This document shows, piece by piece, positions 1-5,580 of a stretch of DNA of 11,651 bases. The stretch spans positions 1 to 11,651 of the forward strand of contig JALSPL010000277.1 of the NCBI GenBank assembly GCA_026985975.1, in the 5' to 3' direction. How positions within the stretch are numbered: position 1 is the first letter of the stretch; every line of letters starts with the position of its first letter. A program made the translations under genes and the position numbers. The stretch comes from Anaerolineae bacterium (GTDB lineage: Bacteria; Chloroflexota; Anaerolineae; J102). Below the pieces are notes generated by a model. The model saw only the letters and a list, made by a program, of their open reading frames with translations, was not told the DNA's origin and did not search any database.

Positions 1-459
1 GGCCACGATCGTTGTGGGAGTGGGCGGCAGCACGGTCTGGAAAAGCGCCTTCATGCTGAAATAGCCGGCGATGGCTCCGGTGCAAAGCAAGATGGATAAC
101 AGCACGCCGCCGATAATCATGGCCATCGACCAATCTTTGCGCGGCGGAGCGGGCGGTTGAAGGGGATAGGGCGCATACACCGGCACGGGAGCGCTGGTCT
201 GTTGCAAGTTGCCGGCCGCGGCGGGCGGCGGCATAGGCCCCGCTTCCACCGTGTTGGAGTCGGGTTGTGGCGGGCCATGCAGCGCCATATAACGCGGACA
301 GTTTTTGTATTGTCCGCCCAGGCAGAAGACAGATTGTTCGGAAAGAGGGATGGATTCCCGGGCGATGGTTGCGTAGCAACGGTTTTCGAAGCTGGGATAA
401 TTCAGATGGGCGTCCGGGTCGTCCAATAGCCCGAGATAGGGGCATACGCTGGCACTCAT
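1..459 (-). CDS. Membrane-anchored protein with N-terminal four-Cys motif (5' part; runs off left edge)
   Basis: The visible 153 residues start at the ATG at 459-457 and stay open to base 1, so the C-terminus is missing. The N-terminal 60 residues hold four cysteines (Cys6, Cys28, Cys46, Cys54) in the pattern CPYLG...NRCY...FCLGG-Y-NCPRY, which looks like a small metal-binding or disulfide module. A Pro/Ala-rich linker (about 63-108) follows, then one hydrophobic membrane segment (about 112-134), then a Pro/Thr-rich start of a further region (VLPPTPTT). From memory, similar C-YLG...C...CLG...CP modules are common in Chloroflexota proteins, often ahead of a membrane helix and an outer LysM or Thr/Pro-rich region; this is recall, not a search. 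The function is unknown. A TATAAT box lies only 7 nt upstream of the ATG with no Shine-Dalgarno sequence, so the mRNA is probably leaderless. Confidence 0.7.
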   Translation of the reverse strand, partial: MSASVCPYLGLLDDPDAHLNYPSFENRCYATIARESIPLSEQSVFCLGGQYKNCPRYMALHGPPQPDSNTVEAGPMPPPAAAGNLQQTSAPVPVYAPYPLQPPAPPRKDWSMAMIIGGVLLSILLCTGAIAGYFSMKALFQTVLPPTPTTIVA

Positions 460-466
460 AATAAGG

Positions 467-495
467 ATTATAGGCCAGATGAGAATGAGAGACAA
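467..495 (-). promoter_or_regulatory. Sigma-70-type promoter of the Cys-motif membrane protein gene
   Basis: On the minus strand TTGTCT (495-490), a 17-nt spacer and a perfect TATAAT (472-467) precede the ATG at 459. The expected start of transcription falls within a base or two of the start codon, which implies a leaderless transcript. Confidence 0.6.
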
Positions 496-592
496 AACCG
501 TCGTCAAACGGACTGCTGATTTTTCGGCGTTTGTTGGCTGGCGGGAAATGAGATGGGGAAAAGCGGGTGCGGGCCCCAGGGCGCACTGTATT

Positions 593-620
593 TTGAAAAA
601 CGACGCATTTCTGGCATAAT
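593..620 (+). promoter_or_regulatory. Candidate promoter for the pit-DUF47 operon
   Basis: TTGAAA (593-598), a 16-nt spacer and CATAAT (615-620), the latter preceded by TGG as in an extended -10. It is the best plus-strand promoter I see in the 460-958 intergenic stretch. It would give a leader of about 330 nt that includes the 835-935 repeat. The rest of the stretch holds nothing else I can name beyond an 8-nt direct repeat (ATTATCGA) around 722-738. Confidence 0.4.
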
Positions 621-834
621 GGAAGGCTCATTGTGGTGGAGGGATGTTTAGCCGCTGTCTGGTCTGCTCACCCACAGCATGGCCTTCGCCGGAAGTGGGA
701 TTGTTTTTCCAACGGTTCTTTATTATCGACATTATCGATCTGGCGTATCATCCTTAACGAACGCACTTTCCGGCCACAGATTCGGTTGCGTCCCTTCTTG
801 AATGTATCTATGGTTCCGCTGAAAAAAGGTTGTT

Positions 835-935
835 TTACCACGGAGAACACGGAGAAAATCATGGCAGTTCACAGAGAAAAAACCTCCGAACCTCCACCTT
901 TTTCTTCCTCCGTGCCCTCTGCGCCTCCGTGGTGA
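835..935. repeat. ACCACGGAG-type dispersed inverted repeat
   Basis: The left part reads ACCACGGAGAACACGGAG, with a CACAGAG unit further on. The right part reads CTCCGTGCCCTCTGCGCCTCCGTGG, whose reverse complement has the same CCACGGAG...CACGGAG pattern, so the element can form a long imperfect hairpin. Repeats of this look are scattered between genes in many bacterial genomes and give spurious small ORFs reading TTENTEK or SVPSAPPW, both of which occur here. The element ends only 23 nt before the pit start codon. Mobility and function are unknown. Confidence 0.7.
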
Positions 936-958
936 GGCTTTTTTCAGGCGACTCATCT

Positions 959-1954
959 ATGAATCCTTACATTGTCTTTGGCATTCTTTTCGTTCTCGCC
1001 CTTCTCTATAATTTCCTCAATGGCTTTAATGATGCGGCCAATGTCGTCGCCACCATCATCGCCTCGCGGGCGATGTCTGCGCGAGCGGCGCTGGCGCTGG
1101 CTGCAGCGGCGAATTTTGTAGGCCCGTTGCTATTTGGCGTGGCGGTGGCGACCACCATCGGTAAAGATTTCGTCGATCCTGACGCCATAACGCTTACGGC
1201 GCTGGTTGCAGCGTTGGCTGCCGCCAATTTGTGGAATTTCACAACCTGGTGGTTTGGCATCCCCTCCAGTTCTTCACATGCCCTGGCGGGCGGGCTGGTG
1301 GGAGCGGCCCTGATTTATGGCGGCGTGGCCATCATCAATATGAACGGTCTGATGAAAATCGCCATGGCGCTATTTCTTTCACCTGTGCTTGGTTTCATCT
1401 TCGGCTGGATCTTGCTGAAACTAACCTATGTTCTGGCTACTGGCGCAACGCCCAAGATCAATAAGACCTTCAACAGGGCTCAGTTGGCGACTGCTACGCT
1501 GCTGGCGCTTTCGCATGGCGCCAACGACGCCCAGAAGGCCATGGGCGTCATCGTCATGGGGCTGGTCATTGCGGGATTCCAGGACAAGTTCTATGTGCCC
1601 GATTGGGTGATCATCGTCAGCGCTATTCCCATTGGGCTGGGCACTGCCAGCGGAGGATGGCGCATCATCCACACGTTGGGCGGCAAATTCTTTCGCATCA
1701 GGCCCGTCCATAGTTTTACTTCTCAGCTCGCCTCCTCTATTGTGATTTTGGGAGCTTCGATGCTGGGCGGCCCTGTCAGCACAACCCATGTGGTCAGTTC
1801 GACTATCGTGGGCGTGGGAGCGGCGGAGCGAAAGAACCAGGTGCGTTGGCTGAATCTGACCAATATCCTGGTGGCCTGGGTGATCACCGTGCCCATCACC
1901 GCCGCATTGGCCGCTGTTTTGTACTCTTTACTCCGCATCGTCCTTGGCCCCTGA
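959..1954 (+). CDS. pit: PiT-family inorganic phosphate permease
   Basis: A polytopic inner-membrane protein of 331 residues that imports inorganic phosphate (usually as a metal-phosphate complex) by cation symport. The two family signature copies are clear: GFNDAANVVA at 22-31 and HGANDAQKAMG at 186-196. GIPSSSSHALAGG (100-112) and GGPVSTTHVVSSTIVG (270-285) form the matching inverted-repeat substrate loops. Hydrophobic segments fill most of the chain, and the length is normal for bacterial and archaeal PiT. I chose the ATG at 959 because the protein then begins MNPYIVFGIL, directly before the first helix. The in-frame upstream ATG at 830 would add 43 residues encoded by the dispersed repeat. 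The ribosome site at 959 is weak (CAGG). It sits 49 nt before the DUF47 gene, its usual partner, though in many genomes the DUF47 gene comes first. A sulfate or other anion role is less likely. Confidence 0.93.
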   Translation: MNPYIVFGILFVLALLYNFLNGFNDAANVVATIIASRAMSARAALALAAAANFVGPLLFGVAVATTIGKDFVDPDAITLTALVAALAAANLWNFTTWWFGIPSSSSHALAGGLVGAALIYGGVAIINMNGLMKIAMALFLSPVLGFIFGWILLKLTYVLATGATPKINKTFNRAQLATATLLALSHGANDAQKAMGVIVMGLVIAGFQDKFYVPDWVIIVSAIPIGLGTASGGWRIIHTLGGKFFRIRPVHSFTSQLASSIVILGASMLGGPVSTTHVVSSTIVGVGAAERKNQVRWLNLTNILVAWVITVPITAALAAVLYSLLRIVLGP

Positions 1955-2003
1955 GCCATAGCCCGATGCGATGCTTCTTCTAATTTCACCGGAGGTTTGA
2001 TTT

Positions 2004-2627
2004 ATGGCTTTTTTTGGCAGCGGACATCGTGAGAATGAGTTTATTCGCCTTTTGCGCGAGCAGGCCGAAGTGTTGCAACGCGGCGCGCTGGCGCTGGAGC
2101 GTTTTGTCACTGAAAATAATGAGCAGGATGCTGAAATCGTCGAGTTGAGCGAAAAGGAGGGCGATGAGTTGCGTCGTCTTCTCATCGATGAGCTTCATAA
2201 AACCTTTGTGACGCCATTCGATCGCGAAGATATTTTCGAGTTGTCGTTGTATTTGGATGACGTGCTGGATTATTGTTATACGACGATTCTGGAAATGCGT
2301 TTATTGAATGTCGTCACCGACGATTATCTGCGAGAGATGGTGTCTCGGGTGCGGGAAGCCGCGGATGAGCTGCTACTGGCCATGCAGCGGCTGGAGAAAA
2401 ATCCGATGGTGGCGCTGGATCATTCGCGGCGGGCCAAGCATCGCGAGAATCAAGTTGAGAAATTATATCGTCAGGCTATTTCCGATCTGTTCCATGGTCC
2501 CGAAGATGTGCACCATGTGATGATGATGCTCCGCACCCGCGAGGTTTATCGGCACATCTCCAACGCAGCGGATCAGGCGGACCAGGCCGCCAATGTCATT
2601 GGCAAAATCGTGATGAAGATGACGTAG
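2004..2627 (+). CDS. DUF47 / PhoU-like protein, partner of PiT
   Basis: A soluble, mostly alpha-helical protein of 207 residues, the usual DUF47 size. Features typical of the family are the acidic segment around VTPFDREDIFELSLYLDDVLDY (about 69-90), thought to bind metal in PhoU-like folds, and the C-terminal helix with LRTREVYRHISNAADQADQAANVIGKIVMK. Proteins of this type are nearly always encoded beside a PiT permease and are believed to modulate phosphate uptake; the biochemistry is poorly defined. The start is well set: GGAGGT at 1991-1996 lies 7 nt before the ATG. The gene follows pit by 49 nt with no terminator between them, so the two are probably co-transcribed. I see no clear hairpin terminator after its stop. 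The next promoter starts only about 20 nt downstream. Confidence 0.9.
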   Translation: MAFFGSGHRENEFIRLLREQAEVLQRGALALERFVTENNEQDAEIVELSEKEGDELRRLLIDELHKTFVTPFDREDIFELSLYLDDVLDYCYTTILEMRLLNVVTDDYLREMVSRVREAADELLLAMQRLEKNPMVALDHSRRAKHRENQVEKLYRQAISDLFHGPEDVHHVMMMLRTREVYRHISNAADQADQAANVIGKIVMKMT

Positions 2628-2647
2628 CGGGCCAGTTTCTATTTTGT

Positions 2648-2676
2648 TTGACAGCCAGACTTTTTTGCTATAAAAT
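2648..2676 (+). promoter_or_regulatory. Strong sigma-70-type promoter of the AOR leader RNA
   Basis: A perfect TTGACA (2648-2653), a 17-nt spacer and TAAAAT (2671-2676). A start of transcription near 2680-2684 is expected. It drives the structured leader and, if the terminator at 2838-2875 is bypassed, the AOR gene. I see no convincing second promoter between that terminator and the AOR start. Confidence 0.75.
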
Positions 2677-2679
2677 AAA

Positions 2680-2875
2680 AGCGTCAGAGTCGTCAACTCC
2701 GAAGACGTTGTTTTTGGTGATGACTATTTTGCAATCATACGAAATGCAACGTTGCTTTTGTCTCCAGATGAGAGGGCGTCCTGAAAAGCCACTCGTTATT
2801 TGTCGAAAGCCCGGTTCGGGTCCCAAGAGTTGAGTGAAACGCTATGTCGAAATGACATGGCGTTTTTTTCTTTTT
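2680..2875 (+). ncRNA. Structured leader or small RNA upstream of AOR (candidate riboswitch/attenuator)
   Basis: About 195 nt between a strong promoter and a strong terminator, with no plausible gene. Folding by eye, the two ends pair: AGCGT (2680-2684) with ACGCT (2839-2843), then CAACTC (2694-2699) with GAGTTG (2827-2832). Inside is a long imperfect hairpin (2705-2752, closed by ACGTTG/CAACGT with an ATGA/TCAT helix near the tip), a TCTC-cagat-GAGA hairpin (from about 2761), and a CCCG-gtt-CGGG hairpin near 2811-2821. The closing helix uses bases of the terminator's left arm, so the two structures exclude each other. This suggests a leader that is read through when the closing helix is stabilised. 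I do not recognise the class. A Moco/Tuco riboswitch fits the context (a tungsten/molybdenum pterin enzyme downstream). A stand-alone small RNA such as a 6S-like RNA is the alternative. Confidence 0.55.
2838..2875 (+). terminator. Intrinsic terminator upstream of AOR (likely attenuator)
   Basis: The stem has 11 base pairs with one G-U: AACGCTATGTC (2838-2848) with GACATGGCGTT (2854-2864), around a 5-nt GAAAT loop. It is followed by seven Ts, a C and five Ts. It lies 78 nt before the AOR start codon and downstream of the 2648 promoter, so it must be read through for that promoter to express AOR. Confidence 0.85.
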
Positions 2876-2952
2876 CGATAGCTAACAGTCCACTCACCCT
2901 CAATCTTCAACTTCCATGAAGGAAGACCACTTTGTCAAAGGAGAAATCTGTT

Positions 2953-4797
2953 ATGAATACCACTTTAGCTGGCTTTCACAATCGGGTCGCCAAAATCGAC
3001 CTGACATCCGGGACGATTGCGTATGAGGGCGTTGATGAGGAGTTGGCCCGTAAATATCTGGGCGGCCGCGGCCTGGGCGTGAAATATGTATTCGATAACG
3101 GCATCGTGGATCCGCTCTCGCCCGAGAATCTGCTGGCGATTATGACCGGCCCGCTGACCGGCAGTGAGGTGAAGATGAGCGGCCGTCTGGCGGCGGTCAC
3201 TCGCAGCCCTCTCACAGGGACCATCGCCGACAGCCACATGGGCGGCTGGGCCGCAGCCTATATGAAATGGTCTGGCTTCGACGCGTTGCTTATCAAGGGC
3301 AAGGCGGATCACCCCGTTTATTTGCTATGCCAGGATGGCAATGTCAGCATCGAGGACGCCAGTGATCTATGGGGCAAGACGACCCACGAAACGCACAAGG
3401 CTTTGATGGAGAAGCATCCGGGCCGCTATGTGGACGTGATGGCTATTGGCCCGGCCGCGGAGAATGGCGTTCGTTTCGCCGGTTGGCTCAACAAAGACGA
3501 TCGGGCCTGCGGCCGCACCGGCACAGGCACGGTGGGCGCCAGCAAAAATCTGAAAGCCATCGTGTTCGTCGGAGACAAGAAGACTCAACCCAAGCCGGCC
3601 GATCGCACCGCTTTCAAGGAAGCGGACAAAAAGACCCTTTCCGCCATCATGGCCGAAGCCAACATCACCTCGCCCCGCAAGGGCGGGCTTAGCGTGTATG
3701 GCACCAATGTGCTGATGAATATCACCGGCAGCATCGGCGCCCTGCCCGCGTGGAATGGCAAGAAGACCTCATTCATCAGCGATGATGGCGAGGAATTGTA
3801 CGAGCACATCTCGGGCGAGCGCATTCGCGAGGATATCCTGGTGGGCGATCCCACCTGCCACGCCTGCCCGGTGGCATGCAAGATCGAGGTGGAAGTGACC
3901 AGCGGCAAGTACAAGGTGCACATGGAAAGCATCGAGTACGAATCGGCGTGGTCTCTGGGCGCGATGAGCGGCAATGATGACCATGACGCCGTGGCCTACA
4001 TGATCGATCAGGCCAATCGTTACGGTCTGGACACCATCGAACTGGGCAACACCCTGGCCATGTATATGGAAGTCTCCGAGAAGGGCGGAGCCGTGGATGA
4101 GGGCCTGGCCTGGGGCGACGCCGACGCCATGATTCAGACCATCGAAGACATCGCCTATGCCAAGAGCGAGCGCGGTAAGATCTTGGGCATGGGCACTGCG
4201 GCCGCGGCCGAGAAGCTGGGCTTCCCCGAGCTGGCCATGAGCGTCAAGGGCATGGCGATTCCCGCCTACGATCCGCGTGGTCTCAAGGGCATGGGCATCG
4301 CCTACGCCACCAGCAACCGCGGCGCCTGCCATCTGCGAGCCTATACGCCCGCGGCCGAATTGGGCGTCATGCCCTTCGGATCGCTGAAAGTCGATCCGCT
4401 GGAATGGAAGGGCAAGGGCGAGTTGGTCAAGGTCTTCCAGGATATCCACGCCATCTCCGACAGCTTCGATATCTGCAAATTCAGCGCTTTCGCCGAAGGC
4501 GTGGATGAATATCTGGCGCAGTACAACACCTTCACCGGTTCTAATCTGACTGCCGAAGAGTTGCTGAAGGCGGGCGAGCGCATTTACAATCTCGAACGTT
4601 ACTACAACAATCTGGCCGGGTTGGGCGAAGGCAGCGACTACCTGCCCGAGCGCTTCCTGAAAGAGCCCAGCACCATGCCCGGCTCTGAGGGTCATGTTTG
4701 CGAACTTGACCTGATGCTGGAAGAGTACTACAATGCTCGCGGCTGGAAGAACGGCGTCGTGCCCGAATCCAAGCTGAAAGAGCTGGAGATCATCTAG
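2953..4797 (+). CDS. aor: Aldehyde:ferredoxin oxidoreductase family enzyme (tungsten/molybdenum bis-pterin)
   Basis: The protein has 614 residues, normal for the AOR family, whose members oxidise aldehydes to acids with ferredoxin, or run in reverse. The N-terminal AOR domain (about 7-208) carries KYLGGRGLGVK (34-44), SPLTGTIADSHMGG (85-98) and RACGRTGTGTVGASKNLKAI (184-203), the pterin-binding region. The [4Fe-4S] ligands are Cys302, Cys305 and Cys309 (CHACPVAC) plus Cys508 (DSFDICKF), matching the family pattern of three clustered and one distant cysteine. An acidic EYESAWSLGA segment follows the cluster, as in characterised members. No signal peptide is seen, so it is cytoplasmic. I chose the ATG at 2953 because AAAGGAG (2937-2943) lies 9 nt before it; a TTG at 2932 would add seven residues. 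The gene is monocistronic, between two terminators, and faces a MoaD-like pair. The substrate and the metal cannot be told from sequence. Confidence 0.93.
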   Translation: MNTTLAGFHNRVAKIDLTSGTIAYEGVDEELARKYLGGRGLGVKYVFDNGIVDPLSPENLLAIMTGPLTGSEVKMSGRLAAVTRSPLTGTIADSHMGGWAAAYMKWSGFDALLIKGKADHPVYLLCQDGNVSIEDASDLWGKTTHETHKALMEKHPGRYVDVMAIGPAAENGVRFAGWLNKDDRACGRTGTGTVGASKNLKAIVFVGDKKTQPKPADRTAFKEADKKTLSAIMAEANITSPRKGGLSVYGTNVLMNITGSIGALPAWNGKKTSFISDDGEELYEHISGERIREDILVGDPTCHACPVACKIEVEVTSGKYKVHMESIEYESAWSLGAMSGNDDHDAVAYMIDQANRYGLDTIELGNTLAMYMEVSEKGGAVDEGLAWGDADAMIQTIEDIAYAKSERGKILGMGTAAAAEKLGFPELAMSVKGMAIPAYDPRGLKGMGIAYATSNRGACHLRAYTPAAELGVMPFGSLKVDPLEWKGKGELVKVFQDIHAISDSFDICKFSAFAEGVDEYLAQYNTFTGSNLTAEELLKAGERIYNLERYYNNLAGLGEGSDYLPERFLKEPSTMPGSEGHVCELDLMLEEYYNARGWKNGVVPESKLKELEII

Positions 4798-4826
4798 TTA
4801 CATCACCCCCATTCGATTCCCCCACA

Positions 4827-4860
4827 AGACGCTGCTTTTGCCCAGGCAGCGTCTTTTTTT
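4827..4860 (+). terminator. Intrinsic terminator of the AOR gene
   Basis: AGACGCTGC (4827-4835) pairs perfectly with GCAGCGTCT (4846-4854) around a 10-nt loop and is followed by a run of Ts to 4860. It lies 30 nt after the AOR stop, and its T-run touches the stop codon of the convergent small gene. The reverse orientation has no good T-tract. Confidence 0.9.
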
Positions 4861-5158
4861 AACCCCCGCCGCGCATTAGCCTCCACCCCAACTGGCTCAT
4901 TAGCTTTTTCAATACAGCCTCATTTTCACCTGAGATGTCGAGATAATGCCGCCCGATGCGCAAGGAGCCCAGATGCACCGGCTCGCCCGGCGTCAGGCGC
5001 GCCTGCCAGCCATCGCCCCGCACCAGACGCTCTTTTTCGATGACCTCGCCACCGGTTTTCAGCAGATAGCTCTCCGCCAGCCATAGAGGCACGCTGCGCA
5101 GTTCGATGTGCACAAAAGGCGCGCCATTCTCATCGCGTTCAATCCGCCAGGGAATCAC
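4859..5158 (-). CDS. Small protein resembling the C-terminal domain of the Thermus MoaD-related protein (DUF1952-like)
   Basis: The protein has 99 residues and no membrane segment or cysteine. The middle reads PLWLAESYLLKTGGE (24-38), and the end reads VHLGSLRIGRHYLDI...LMRGGG, finishing exactly on three glycines. From memory this matches the C-terminal half of the Thermus thermophilus MoaD-related protein (PDB 1V8C), which has a PPWLLERYLEEWGG segment, a VGSLSIP segment and also ends in RGGG. There it is fused behind a MoaD domain; here it is a separate gene. The start is a GTG at 5158-5156 that overlaps the MoaD-like stop codon (GTGA), so it is translationally coupled. It probably works with the MoaD-like protein in pterin sulfur transfer for AOR. 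The role of the domain is unknown, and the match rests on recall. Confidence 0.7.
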   Translation of the reverse strand: MIPWRIERDENGAPFVHIELRSVPLWLAESYLLKTGGEVIEKERLVRGDGWQARLTPGEPVHLGSLRIGRHYLDISGENEAVLKKLMSQLGWRLMRGGG

Positions 5159-5433
5159 CGGCCGCCACCCACGGGTGGGAAGATGCGCAAATCGGCGTCC
5201 GGCGGGATGACCATGTCGAGGCCGCCGGTGTAACGGACTTCGCGGCCATTCAAGAAGATGTGAATGCGGGGGGAAATGTCGCCATCCTGCAGGAGTTCAT
5301 CTCGGAGGGCGGGCCATTTTTCCAGAATTTCGTTGAGAGCGTCCCGGATAGTATCGCCGGGACCGGCGTCGATCTCGATGCTGCGTTGACCGCCGATGAG
5401 CGGGCGCAGCGTGGCGTAAAGTTTGACTTTCAT
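5155..5433 (-). CDS. MoaD/ThiS-family sulfur carrier protein
   Basis: The protein has 92 residues with a ubiquitin-like beta-grasp pattern: KVKLYATLRPLIG (2-14), the helix DTIRDALNEILEKWP (27-41), the RIHIFLNGREVRYTGGLD strands (56-73) and DLRIFPPVGGGR (81-92). Family members carry a thiocarboxylate on a C-terminal diglycine and donate sulfur to molybdopterin. Here the three glycines (89-91) are followed by one extra Arg, so the free diglycine end is not genetically encoded. That would need trimming, or sulfur transfer works differently. The ATG at 5433 lacks a clear Shine-Dalgarno sequence. The gene overlaps the next one by 4 nt (GTGA) and converges on AOR, for which it probably serves as a dedicated pterin sulfur carrier. 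A general MoaD or ThiS role cannot be excluded. Confidence 0.85.
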   Translation of the reverse strand: MKVKLYATLRPLIGGQRSIEIDAGPGDTIRDALNEILEKWPALRDELLQDGDISPRIHIFLNGREVRYTGGLDMVIPPDADLRIFPPVGGGR

Positions 5434-5486
5434 CGGGCGAGGCGCTGGTGTGGAGCGTGGGGTGTGAGAATAAAGGCTTGATGTCT

Positions 5487-5515
5487 ATTGTAGCACAGCC
5501 TCCGACATCTGACAC
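5487..5515 (-). promoter_or_regulatory. Promoter of the MoaD-like pair
   Basis: On the minus strand GTGTCA (5515-5510), a 17-nt spacer and TACAAT (5492-5487), preceded by TGC as an extended -10. The leader would be about 45-50 nt. The -35 lies inside the CTGACA/TGTCAG dyad. Confidence 0.55.
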
Positions 5516-5530
5516 GGCCCGTCATGTCAG
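5509..5530. promoter_or_regulatory. Candidate operator dyad CTGACA-N10-TGTCAG
   Basis: Two perfect 6-bp inverted half-sites, 5509-5514 and 5525-5530, sit over the -35 of the moaD-like promoter. They also lie 34-55 nt upstream of the divergent HD-gene promoter. The placement is typical of a regulator site serving divergent genes. No binding protein can be named. Confidence 0.35.
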
Positions 5531-5563
5531 GGGGGCGCGCTTGAACGTCGGCGGCGAAAAGCG

Positions 5564-5572
5564 TGGTATAAT
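5564..5572 (+). promoter_or_regulatory. Extended -10 promoter of the HD-domain gene
   Basis: TGG-TATAAT (5564-5572) ends 8 nt before the ATG at 5581. A TTGAAC at 5541-5546 is 20 nt upstream of the -10, too far to be ideal, so the extended -10 is the main element. Transcription would begin at or next to the start codon. Confidence 0.6.
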
Positions 5573-5580
5573 GGGCTGCT

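Noticed and set aside
633..935. 100-residue plus-strand ORF before pit
   Set aside because: Its C-terminal half is a read-through of the ACCACGGAG repeat (TTENTEK...SVPSAPPW), and it has no ribosome site or recognisable domain.
830..958. Upstream in-frame ATG giving PiT 43 extra residues
   Set aside because: The extra residues come from the dispersed repeat, and family members begin at the first membrane helix, as does the ATG at 959.
2811..2825. CCCGGTTCGGGTCCC resembling a tRNA T-arm
   Set aside because: No acceptor, D or anticodon arms with correct spacing surround it; it folds simply as CCCG-gtt-CGGG.
2648..2833. 61-residue ORF in the AOR leader, as a possible leader peptide
   Set aside because: Its start overlaps the -35 box, so it would not be transcribed from the evident promoter, and no ribosome site is present.
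2680..2875. Cobalamin, SAM, TPP, glycine, fluoride or c-di-GMP riboswitch in the AOR leader
   Set aside because: I compared the conserved cores of these classes as I remember them and none is present in the right order; only short chance matches such as GCCACT.
3769..4695. 308-residue minus-strand ORF inside AOR
   Set aside because: It lies antisense to a strongly conserved gene, has low-complexity His/Gly/Ala composition and no ribosome site; a third-position GC artefact.
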